This document shows, one piece after another, positions 6,639 to 12,415 of a stretch of DNA of 12,415 nucleotides. The stretch covers positions 1 through 12,415 of the forward strand of contig VEQI01000060.1 of the NCBI GenBank assembly GCA_018883305.1, written 5' to 3'. The stretch's first letter is position 1; every line of letters begins with the position of its first letter. Made by a program: the position numbers and the translations under genes. The notes below the pieces were generated by a model. That model was not told where the DNA came from. It ran no database searches and worked only from the letters and a program-made list of their open reading frames with translations. Origin of the DNA: Limnohabitans sp. (GTDB taxonomy: Bacteria; Pseudomonadota; Gammaproteobacteria; Burkholderiales; Burkholderiaceae_C).

Positions 6639-7258
6639 AACTCTATTCCGCTTACCGAGCCCCCAATCCACGTCGGGTGCTGATGTTCCTGGCCGAAAAA
6701 AACATCACCAGCCTGGAGGTGATCCAGGTGGATCTGGGCAAGGACGAGCATCGCTCGGCCAGCTTCATGGCCAAAAGTCCGCTCGCCAAGGTGCCTGCGC
6801 TGGAGCTGGATGACGGCCGCGTGCTGACCGAAACGCGCGCGATTTGCACCTGGCTGGAAGGCAGGCATCCGCAGCCCAATCTGATGGGTCGTGACGCCGA
6901 TGAGCGGGCCTTCATCGAGATGGCGGATCGGCGTGTCGAGCTCTACTTGATGGCGGGGCTGGCCCAATGGATACGGCATTGCCACCCGGGTCTGGCGCCC
7001 TTGGAAAAACCACAGTTCCCCGACTTTGGTCGCTCGCAAGGGGAGAAGGTGGTCGAGGTGGCACGTTGGCTGGACCGGACGTTGCAGATGCAGCCGTGGG
7101 TGGCGGGTGAGCGCATGACGATTGCCGACATCACCGCGTTTTGTGCGCTGGAGTTTGCGCGCGGCCTGATGAAGTTTGTCCCCGGTGAGTTGGGGATGAA
7201 TGCGCTGCAGGCCTGGCGCGACCGTTTGAATGAGCGGCCCAGTGCCAAGGCGCTGTAG
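6635..7258 (+). CDS. Glutathione S-transferase family protein
   Basis: 207-residue cytoplasmic GST. The N-terminal thioredoxin-like domain begins MKLYSAYRAPNPRRV, with the cis-proline in KVPALELDDG (52-61) and TETRAICTWLEGR (65-77) forming the glutathione gamma-glutamyl site; Thr67 replaces the more usual Ser. The C-terminal helical domain (about 88-200) has the N-capping motif MTIADITAF (161-169). It is clearly different from the preceding Nu-class GST, so this is a tandem pair rather than a recent duplication. The start ATG overlaps the previous stop (ATGA) and has AAGGA at 6624-6628, 6 nt upstream. The catalytic residue cannot be fixed from sequence; the N-terminal loop offers Ser5, Tyr7 and Asn11. 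Co-transcription with a dioxygenase, an SDR and a racemase suggests a conjugation or deglutathionylation step in catabolism, but the substrate is unknown. Confidence 0.9.
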   Translation: MKLYSAYRAPNPRRVLMFLAEKNITSLEVIQVDLGKDEHRSASFMAKSPLAKVPALELDDGRVLTETRAICTWLEGRHPQPNLMGRDADERAFIEMADRRVELYLMAGLAQWIRHCHPGLAPLEKPQFPDFGRSQGEKVVEVARWLDRTLQMQPWVAGERMTIADITAFCALEFARGLMKFVPGELGMNALQAWRDRLNERPSAKAL

Positions 7259-7286
7259 TCAAGAAACGCAACCACCAGAGATCCCA

Positions 7287-8267
7287 ATGAGTCTGATTCA
7301 CATGCAACCCATGACCGGCCCGGCTGTTTGGAAAGGCGCCGACTTCGACCACGACGATACCTGGATTCACCGACTCAGCGCCGACGAGGTGGCCGAGATC
7401 GATGCTGCCTTGGCGATCTTGCGCGCCAAGGGGCTGAAGTTTCCCTCCTTTGCCAAAGATGATTTCCCGTTGCCGATGCTGTCGCGCCTGCTCAAGCAGT
7501 TTGCGGATGAGCTGGAGAACGGTCGTGGTTTCAAGCTGCTGCGAGGCCTGCCCATCGAACGCTATACCGACGAGGAGATCCGCTGTCTTTATTACGGCAT
7601 GGGACTGCACATGGGGCAACCTGTGCGTCAGAACCCACGCGGTGAGTTGCTGGGCCCGGTGCAAAACGTGGGCGACATCCACAACAAGAACACCCGGGTG
7701 TATGAAACCAACTTGTTCTTGCCGTACCACTCCGACCCGTCCGATGTGGTGGGTCTGCTCTGTGTGCGAAAGGCCAAGACCGGCGGCTTGAGCAGCCTGG
7801 TCAGCGTGGCCAGCATCTACAACGAATTGCTCGCGCGCTACCCGGCGTTCATGGGCTTGTACTACCGCCCGCTGTACTTTGCGCACCTGTGCGAGCCTCA
7901 GCCCAGTCTGTCGCCCATTTTCAGTTTCCACGAAGGCAAGCTGAGTTGTCGTTACCTGCGACAGTACATCGAACTGGGCCATGACATTCTGGGCTGGCCG
8001 TTGTCACGCGTGGAAGTGGAGGCGCTGGACGCGTTTGATGAGGTCATGCACGAGCCCCGCATGCGTGTGGCCATGATGCTGGAGCCGGGCGACATCCAGT
8101 TTGCCAACAACTACGCCGTGCTGCATTCGCGCACGGAGTTCGAGGATGTGGAGGACGAGGCGCGTCGCCGATTCATGTGGCGGCTGTGGCTCAAGATGCC
8201 CAATGCCCGGGCGTTGGCGCCCGAGTTTCCCGGCCGCAACGGGTTTCCTGCGCCGGTGTCGGCTTGA
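7287..8267 (+). CDS. TauD/TfdA family Fe(II)/2-oxoglutarate-dependent dioxygenase
   Basis: 326-residue non-haem iron oxygenase. The facial triad is visible as His148-x-Asp150 in LPYHSDPSDVVGLLC (145-159) and distal His280 in NNYAVLHSRTEFED (274-287). The basic cluster EARRRFMWRLWLK (291-303) supplies the arginine that binds the 2-oxoglutarate carboxylate. The stretch RKAKTGGLSSLVSVASIYNE (161-180) is typical of this branch of the TauD/TfdA family, which is somewhat longer than classical TauD. Family members hydroxylate sulfonates, aryloxyalkanoates, carnitine precursors and other carboxylates, often cleaving C-S or C-O bonds by forming an unstable hydroxylated carbon. The frame is open 19 codons upstream into the previous gene, but ATG 7287 is the first sensible start; only a weak AGAG (7277-7280) precedes it. 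It lies 28 nt after the GST stop. The substrate is not assignable. Confidence 0.9.
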   Translation: MSLIHMQPMTGPAVWKGADFDHDDTWIHRLSADEVAEIDAALAILRAKGLKFPSFAKDDFPLPMLSRLLKQFADELENGRGFKLLRGLPIERYTDEEIRCLYYGMGLHMGQPVRQNPRGELLGPVQNVGDIHNKNTRVYETNLFLPYHSDPSDVVGLLCVRKAKTGGLSSLVSVASIYNELLARYPAFMGLYYRPLYFAHLCEPQPSLSPIFSFHEGKLSCRYLRQYIELGHDILGWPLSRVEVEALDAFDEVMHEPRMRVAMMLEPGDIQFANNYAVLHSRTEFEDVEDEARRRFMWRLWLKMPNARALAPEFPGRNGFPAPVSA

Positions 8268-8324
8268 GCGCGGCTACCAATACACACACCGCGCGGGTTC
8301 AGGCTCACGCAAGACGGATTCAAC

Positions 8325-9062
8325 ATGACACAAGTGCAATACAACTACACGGGCTGCGTGACCGTGGTCACTGGTGGTGCCAACGGCATTGGGGCGGACT
8401 TTGCGGCGCTGATGCGTCAGTACGGCAGTCGCGTGATCGTCTGGGATCTGGCGCGCCATCAGCCATCGGGGTCGGCGGCCCAGGATTTTGTGGCGGTGGA
8501 TGTCAGTGATCTCGCCAGTGTGGAACAGGCCATGCAGCAAACCCTGGCGCGTGCTTCGCAGGTGGACTTCGTGATGAACAGCGCTGGCATTGCCGGCCCC
8601 ACGCAGACCTTGGAGACGTCGGATCCCCAGGTTTGGGAACAGATTCTGCGGGTCAATCTGATGGGGGTGTATCACGTCTGCCGCACCGTGTTGCCGGCCA
8701 TGCGTGCTCGACAACAAGGGCGCATTGTCAACATCGCCTCGCTGGCGGGCAAAGAGGGTACGCCCAATGCCTCCGCCTACAGCGCCTCCAAAGCGGGGGT
8801 GATTGCGCTGACCAAATCACTGGGCAAGGAGTTGGCCGAGACCGGCATCCGCGTGCATGCGCTGGCGCCGGCGGCCATTGAAACCGAGTTGCTGTCGCAA
8901 ATGTCTGCGCAGCATGTGCAGATCATGATCGACAAGAGCCCCATGAAGCGCCTGGGCACCGTGCGTGAAGTCTCGCATCAAGCGGCCTGGCTGTGTTCGG
9001 ATGCCTGCTCGTTCAGCACGGGCGCCACTTTTGATCTGTCCGGCGGTCGGGCCACCTATTGA
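8325..9062 (+). CDS. SDR family NAD(P)-dependent oxidoreductase
   Basis: 245-residue classical short-chain dehydrogenase/reductase. The cofactor motif is TGGANGIG (16-23). Asp41 at the end of the second beta strand (VIVWDLA) favours NAD(H) over NADP(H). NSAG (85-88) replaces the usual NNAG. The catalytic tetrad is Asn111, Ser139 (VNIASLAG), Tyr152 and Lys156 (YSASK). The C-terminal part has LAPAAIETELL (180-190) and the STGATFDLSGGRATY ending (231-245) typical of the FabG-like branch. It follows the dioxygenase by 57 nt and precedes the racemase by 42 nt. The likely role is reversible oxidation of a secondary alcohol or reduction of a ketone formed in the pathway. SDRs of this kind are too promiscuous in annotation to assign a substrate. 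The ribosome-binding site is weak (GACGGA near 8313-8318). Confidence 0.93.
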   Translation: MTQVQYNYTGCVTVVTGGANGIGADFAALMRQYGSRVIVWDLARHQPSGSAAQDFVAVDVSDLASVEQAMQQTLARASQVDFVMNSAGIAGPTQTLETSDPQVWEQILRVNLMGVYHVCRTVLPAMRARQQGRIVNIASLAGKEGTPNASAYSASKAGVIALTKSLGKELAETGIRVHALAPAAIETELLSQMSAQHVQIMIDKSPMKRLGTVREVSHQAAWLCSDACSFSTGATFDLSGGRATY

Positions 9063-9104
9063 GCGCACAACCTAGCTGCGCATGCTCACTTGGGAATTGA
9101 TGGA

Positions 9105-10184
9105 ATGAACACACTTTGCGTGCGCCACGTGCACACCCGCGCGGTCCAGGCGCCACTCGAATACACCCTCAAGACCAGCACCGGCATCATTGCCACCGTG
9201 CCACTGGTGCTGATCGACATCGAGACCGATGCAGGTATCACCGGTCGCTCGTATGTCTTTACCTACACACCGCTGGCGCTCAAGGCGGTCCAGCGTCTGG
9301 TCGATGATCTGGGCGCCACATTGGTGGGGCAACCCGTGGCGCCCGTGGATCGGGATGCCGGCTTTGAATCGCGCCTGCGTTTGCTCGGACGCGGAGGGTT
9401 GGTCATCATGGCGTGCTCGGGTTTGGACATGGCGCTGTGGGATGCCCTGGCCATTCACCAGGATGTGCCGCTGGTCACCTTGCTGGGCGGCACGCCGCGC
9501 CCCATCCCCGCGTATGACAGTCATGGACTCGATGGCCTGGAACTGGGACCGGTGCGCGCGCGCCGAGCCGTGGACGCGGGCTTTCGCGCCATCAAGACCA
9601 AGATGGGCTATCCCTCCTTAACGCAAGACTTGCAGGTGCTACGGGCATTGAGAAACGCCGTCGGCACCGAGGTGCAAATCATGGTGGACTACAACCAGGG
9701 GTTGACCGTGCCTGAGGCCGAGCAGCGCATCCGCGCGCTGGCGCAAGAGGGCGTGGCCTGGGTGGAAGAGCCCACTATTCAGGAAAACCTGTCAGGGCAT
9801 GCGCGTTTGCGCGGCCTGGGCGCACCGATTCAAATGGGTGAGAACTGGTGCGGTCCGGGTGAGATGCAGCGTGCATTGCAAGCAGGCGCGTGTGATTACG
9901 CCATGCCCGATGTCATGAAGATTGGCGGGGTGACCGGCTGGATGCGCGCGGCCGCCCTGGCCCAGGGCGCGGGCGTGCCCATGTCCAGTCACATCTTCCC
10001 GGAAATCAGTGCCCATCTGTTGGCCGTGACGCCTACTGCTCACTGGCTGGAGCGCATGGACCTGGCAGGCCCGGTGCTGGCGCAACCGCTGCGCTGTGTC
10101 GACGGTTGCGCGGTCAGCGCCGATGTGCCGGGCAGTGGCGTGGCGTGGAATGAAGAGGCGGTGCGCCAGTTCCAGGTCAGTTGA
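9105..10184 (+). CDS. Mandelate racemase homologue (enolase superfamily, MR type)
   Basis: 359 residues, the same length as Pseudomonas putida mandelate racemase (MdlA), and alignable by eye almost without gaps. The whole MR active site is present: Lys164 and Lys166 in IKTKMGYP (the KxK bases), metal ligands Asp195 (MVDYNQ), Glu221 (WVEEPT) and Glu246 (QMGENW), the Asp269-His296 dyad (MPDVMKIGG, SSHIFPEISAHL), and Glu316 (HWLERMDL). These match MdlA Lys164, Lys166, Asp195, Glu221, Glu247, Asp270, His297 and Glu317, with one residue deleted near 237. The reaction should be Mg-dependent 1,1-proton transfer at the alpha carbon of a 2-hydroxy acid. The N-terminal substrate loop differs (Leu22, Thr26, Ile29 where I recall Val in MdlA), so the substrate may not be mandelate. 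ATG 9105 restores the family N-terminus; an in-frame TTG at 9090 is rejected. It sits between the SDR and a TRAP binding protein. Confidence 0.94.
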   Translation: MNTLCVRHVHTRAVQAPLEYTLKTSTGIIATVPLVLIDIETDAGITGRSYVFTYTPLALKAVQRLVDDLGATLVGQPVAPVDRDAGFESRLRLLGRGGLVIMACSGLDMALWDALAIHQDVPLVTLLGGTPRPIPAYDSHGLDGLELGPVRARRAVDAGFRAIKTKMGYPSLTQDLQVLRALRNAVGTEVQIMVDYNQGLTVPEAEQRIRALAQEGVAWVEEPTIQENLSGHARLRGLGAPIQMGENWCGPGEMQRALQAGACDYAMPDVMKIGGVTGWMRAAALAQGAGVPMSSHIFPEISAHLLAVTPTAHWLERMDLAGPVLAQPLRCVDGCAVSADVPGSGVAWNEEAVRQFQVS

Positions 10185-10203
10185 GGACAGAGCTCGGCGA
10201 GTG

Positions 10204-10227
10204 TTGATGGTAGATTCGAGCCATCAA
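10204..10227. repeat. Inverted repeat in the racemase-TRAP binding protein gap
   Basis: TTGATGG (10204-10210) and CCATCAA (10221-10227) form a perfect 7-bp inverted repeat with a 10-nt loop in the 63-nt gap, ending 7 nt before the Shine-Dalgarno sequence of the binding-protein gene. It may be a hairpin that stabilises or partly terminates the transcript, or a protein-binding site. It lacks a downstream T-tract. Confidence 0.45.
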
Positions 10228-10234
10228 TGACTCT

Positions 10235-10240
10235 GGAGGA
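10235..10240 (+). promoter_or_regulatory. Strong ribosome-binding site deciding the TRAP binding protein start
   Basis: GGAGGA lies 7 nt before ATG 10248. An in-frame ATG at 10227 lies upstream of this site and would place it inside the coding region and spoil the signal peptide, so the later ATG is chosen. It is the best Shine-Dalgarno sequence in the rightward group, consistent with high expression of a binding protein. Confidence 0.85.
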
Positions 10241-10247
10241 ATTTGAA

Positions 10248-11339
10248 ATGGATCGACGTCAATGGATGGCCCGTGGGGCTGCCGGCGCCGCTGTCGCCAC
10301 ACTGGCAGCACCTGTCAGCGCACAAACCGCAAACCCCGAGATCCGCTGGCGCATTGCGTCCAGCTATCCCAAAAGCCTGGTGTCCATTTATGGCGCCGTG
10401 GAAAACATGGCCAAGCGTGTGGGTGAGCTCACCGGCGGAAAATTTCACATCTCCATGCACGCCGCGGGTGAGCTGGTGCCTGCGCTGGGTGTCTTTGACG
10501 CGGTGTCCAACGGCACCGTCGAGGTGGGCCATTCGGCCAGTTACTTCTACATTGGCAAGGACCCGGCGTTCGGCTTTCACACGGCCTTGCCCTTTGGCCT
10601 GAACATGCGTTCTCAAAACGCCTGGTTGTATGAAGGCGGCGGACAGGCGTTGATGGACGAGTTCTTTGCCAACTACGGCGTGCTGAGCATGGCCGTGGGC
10701 AACACGGGTGCCCAGATGGCTGGTTGGTACCGTAAGGAAATCAAGAGCGCGGCCGATCTGAAGGGCCTGAAGTTCCGCGTCGGCGGCCTGGCCGGGATGG
10801 TGCTGGCCAAACTGGGTGTGGTGCCGCAACAGCTGGCGGCAGGGGACCTGTACCCGGCGCTGGAAAAAGGCGTGATCGATGCGGCCGAATTCGTGGGCCC
10901 GCTGGACGACGAGAAGCTGGGCCTGCACAAAGTGGCCAAGTATTACTACTACCCCGGTTGGTGGGAAGGCTCGGCCACGCTGTCACTGTTCATCAACCAG
11001 AAAGCCTGGGCCACCTTGCCTGCGCAATACCAGGTAGCCCTGCGCACGGCGGCGGCCGAGGCTAACCAGTGGCTGACCATCAAGTACGACACCGAGAATC
11101 CTCAGGCCTTGCGGCGTCTGGTGGCCGGTGGTGCGCAGCTGCGCGCCTTTCCCAAGGACGTCACGCAGGCGTCCTACAAGGCGGCCCAGCAACTCTACGA
11201 AGAGTTGTCCGAGAAGAGCCCGGCGTTCAAGAAGATTTATGCACACTGGTCCAAGTTCCGTGCCGAACAGGTGATGTGGCAGCAGTTCTGTGACCTGCCG
11301 TTCGACAACCTCATGACCCAGCTCATCAAGAGCAAGTGA
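10248..11339 (+). CDS. TRAP transporter substrate-binding protein, DctP family (TakP-like)
   Basis: 363-residue periplasmic binding protein of the DctP family. The N-terminus is a twin-arginine signal, MDRRQWMARGAAG, with a hydrophobic stretch and a probable cleavage after Ala25 (PVSA/QT). Mature-protein landmarks are WRIASSYPKSL (34-44), GLKFRVGGLAG (173-183) with Arg177 as the expected carboxylate-binding arginine, LYPALEKGVIDAAEFVGPLD (201-220) and KYYYYPGWWE (231-240). The last two are characteristic of the branch containing Rhodobacter TakP, which binds 2-keto acids, and related lactate binders. It should deliver a small 2-oxo or 2-hydroxy carboxylate to a DctQM-type membrane pair, which is not in this window. 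It is placed between a racemase and a 2-hydroxy acid dehydrogenase, with 10 nt to the latter, so its ligand is probably the pathway's hydroxy or keto acid. That substrate link is inference. Confidence 0.94.
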   Translation: MDRRQWMARGAAGAAVATLAAPVSAQTANPEIRWRIASSYPKSLVSIYGAVENMAKRVGELTGGKFHISMHAAGELVPALGVFDAVSNGTVEVGHSASYFYIGKDPAFGFHTALPFGLNMRSQNAWLYEGGGQALMDEFFANYGVLSMAVGNTGAQMAGWYRKEIKSAADLKGLKFRVGGLAGMVLAKLGVVPQQLAAGDLYPALEKGVIDAAEFVGPLDDEKLGLHKVAKYYYYPGWWEGSATLSLFINQKAWATLPAQYQVALRTAAAEANQWLTIKYDTENPQALRRLVAGGAQLRAFPKDVTQASYKAAQQLYEELSEKSPAFKKIYAHWSKFRAEQVMWQQFCDLPFDNLMTQLIKSK

Positions 11340-11349
11340 GGGCGTGCGC

Positions 11350-12415
11350 ATGAAGGACGCCGGACTCACGCGCTACCTGTCGATCGAGGATTTTCGACAA
11401 GCAGCGCGCCGGCGGTTGCCACGCGCGATTTTTGATTTCATCGATGGCGGGGCGGAAGACGAGTTGACCTTGCGTGACAACCGACGCGCGTTCGAGCGCG
11501 TTCGGATCTGGCCACGCGTGCTCAACGATGTCAGTGCGCCGCACATCGCGGGCGAGTGGTGGGGCGCATCGGTCAAGGCGCCACTGGTCGTGGCTCCCAT
11601 GGGCTCTTGCATGCTGGCTTGGCCGCAGGCCGACATCGCCATTGCACGCGCGGCGGCCGCGCATGGGATTCCCTACACGCTCTCCACCATGTCCACCACC
11701 AGCATCGAGCGCATGGCTCGCGCGGTGCAAGGCATCTTGTGGTTCCAGTTGTATGTGTTGAAAGACCAGGATTTCAATCTGCAACTCATTGACCGCGCCC
11801 AGGCCAACGGCTATGGCGCGTTGGTGGTGACGGTGGATTTGCAAGCTGGCGGCAAGCGCGAGAAAGACTATCGCAATGGCATCTCGATTCCCTTGCGACC
11901 CAGCTGGCGTTTGCTGCGTGACGGGGTGACCCATCCCGCCTGGGCCTGGCAATTGATGCGTGGCGGATTCCCACAGTTTGAGAACGTGGCCGGGTATGGC
12001 GGCATGGCTGACCACGGCCTGCCCATTGCTGCACGCGTGGGTCAAAGCCTGGACGACGCCTTCAATTGGGAGAAGCTCGCGCGCATGCGCGATCGTTGGA
12101 AAGGGCCTCTGTTGGTCAAGGGTGTGGAGCATCCCGAGGATGCCAAACGCCTGGTGGCCATGGGGGTGAACGGTTTGTGGGTTTCCAATCACGGTGGCCG
12201 CCAGCTCGATGGCGCCATGGCCACGGCGGACGCCTTGCCACGGGTGGCTCAGGCAGTGCCCACCACACCTTTGATCATCGACTCAGGCGTGCGACGGGGG
12301 GTGGACTTGTTCAAGGCGCGCGCGATGGGCGCGACCAGTGCGGCGGTGGGGCGTGCGGTCCTGTATGGTGCGGCCGTCGCGGGTGAGGCGGGTGCCTATC
12401 GGGCACTGCAAATAC
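11350..12415 (+). CDS. FMN-dependent 2-hydroxy acid dehydrogenase, mandelate dehydrogenase-like (3' truncated)
   Basis: The first 355 residues of a protein expected to be about 380-400 long; the end lies beyond the window. It belongs to the glycolate oxidase/LldD/MdlB family. Visible active-site residues are Tyr135 (FQLYV), Asp163 (TVD), Arg170 (GKRE), Lys257 (LLVKG), His281 and Arg284 (SNHGGRQLDG, 279-288), and the FMN phosphate-binding DSGVRRG (311-317). The N-terminal RRLPRAIFDFIDGGAEDE has Phe30 where glycolate oxidase and MdlB have the substrate-binding tyrosine. Residues 180-215 (including DGVTHPAWAWQLMRGGFPQF) match, in length and pattern, the internal membrane-association segment of MdlB, so it is probably membrane-bound and passes electrons to quinone. 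GAGGG at 11338-11342 precedes the ATG, 10 nt after the TRAP gene. The likely reaction is 2-hydroxy acid to 2-keto acid, complementing the racemase two genes upstream. Confidence 0.92.
   Translation, partial: MKDAGLTRYLSIEDFRQAARRRLPRAIFDFIDGGAEDELTLRDNRRAFERVRIWPRVLNDVSAPHIAGEWWGASVKAPLVVAPMGSCMLAWPQADIAIARAAAAHGIPYTLSTMSTTSIERMARAVQGILWFQLYVLKDQDFNLQLIDRAQANGYGALVVTVDLQAGGKREKDYRNGISIPLRPSWRLLRDGVTHPAWAWQLMRGGFPQFENVAGYGGMADHGLPIAARVGQSLDDAFNWEKLARMRDRWKGPLLVKGVEHPEDAKRLVAMGVNGLWVSNHGGRQLDGAMATADALPRVAQAVPTTPLIIDSGVRRGVDLFKARAMGATSAAVGRAVLYGAAVAGEAGAYRALQI

Noticed and set aside
7131..7982. - strand open frame (283 codons) antisense to the second GST and the dioxygenase
   Set aside because: No recognisable domain, and the sense strand encodes two proteins with intact catalytic motifs over the same bases.
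9063..9081. GCGCA/TGCGC inverted repeat between the SDR and racemase genes
   Set aside because: The arms are only 5 bp of G+C-rich sequence with a 9-nt loop, which is expected by chance here.
10248..11339. Naming the TRAP protein as a mandelate or benzoylformate transporter
   Set aside because: The family resemblance supports a 2-keto or 2-hydroxy carboxylate ligand, but the specific ligand cannot be read from the sequence.
11326..12192. - strand open frame (288 codons) antisense to the 2-hydroxy acid dehydrogenase
   Set aside because: Composition is that of a shadow frame and the + strand reads through as a continuous flavoprotein with a conserved active site.
1..12415. tRNA or rRNA genes, CRISPR arrays, insertion sequences, phage genes or defence genes
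   Set aside because: No tandem spaced repeats, transposase-like frames or terminal repeats were seen, and almost all bases are taken up by metabolic and transport genes.

Overview
The window reads as a dense, high-G+C proteobacterial chromosome segment, most likely from the Burkholderiales and possibly a Comamonadaceae-like organism. That placement is inferred from gene content: a solitary Bug/TctC-type binding protein next to a molybdenum hydroxylase, a TakP-type TRAP binding protein, several GSTs, and twin-arginine signals on both binding proteins. No rRNA, tRNA, insertion sequence, phage gene or CRISPR array is visible. No gene looks broken; the first and last genes are cut only by the window edges.

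Layout. (1) Positions 2-1538, + strand: the 3' part of a polar amino acid ABC importer resembling E. coli GltJKL (truncated permease, second permease, ATPase). (2) Positions 1542-5784, - strand: a group transcribed leftwards in the order small cupin-like protein, [2Fe-2S] subunit, molybdopterin-binding subunit, Bug/TctC periplasmic binding protein. The two Mo-enzyme genes overlap by 4 nt, and the group converges on the ABC operon with only 3 nt between stop codons. (3) Positions 5785-5927: a divergent control region. (4) Positions 5928-12415, + strand: seven closely spaced genes encoding a Nu-class (YfcG-like) GST, a second GST, a TauD/TfdA-type Fe(II)/2-oxoglutarate dioxygenase, a short-chain dehydrogenase, a mandelate racemase homologue, a TakP/DctP-type TRAP binding protein, and an FMN-dependent 2-hydroxy acid dehydrogenase of the mandelate dehydrogenase type (3' end off the window).

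How it may work together. The right-hand group pairs an enolase-superfamily racemase that keeps every mandelate racemase catalytic residue with a mandelate dehydrogenase-like flavoprotein and a TRAP binding protein from a family that includes 2-keto acid binders. The simplest reading is uptake of a chiral 2-hydroxy acid (or keto acid), racemisation, and oxidation to the 2-keto acid. The canonical next enzyme, a benzoylformate decarboxylase, is not in the window. Instead there are two GSTs, an SDR and a 2-oxoglutarate dioxygenase, a combination that recalls glutathione-dependent aryl-ether catabolism and TfdA-type ether cleavage. The left-hand group adds a hydroxylase that could attack an N-heterocycle or aldehyde, plus a carboxylate-binding protein. 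The pathway as a whole is not one I recognise. The family assignments are strong; the substrates are inference.
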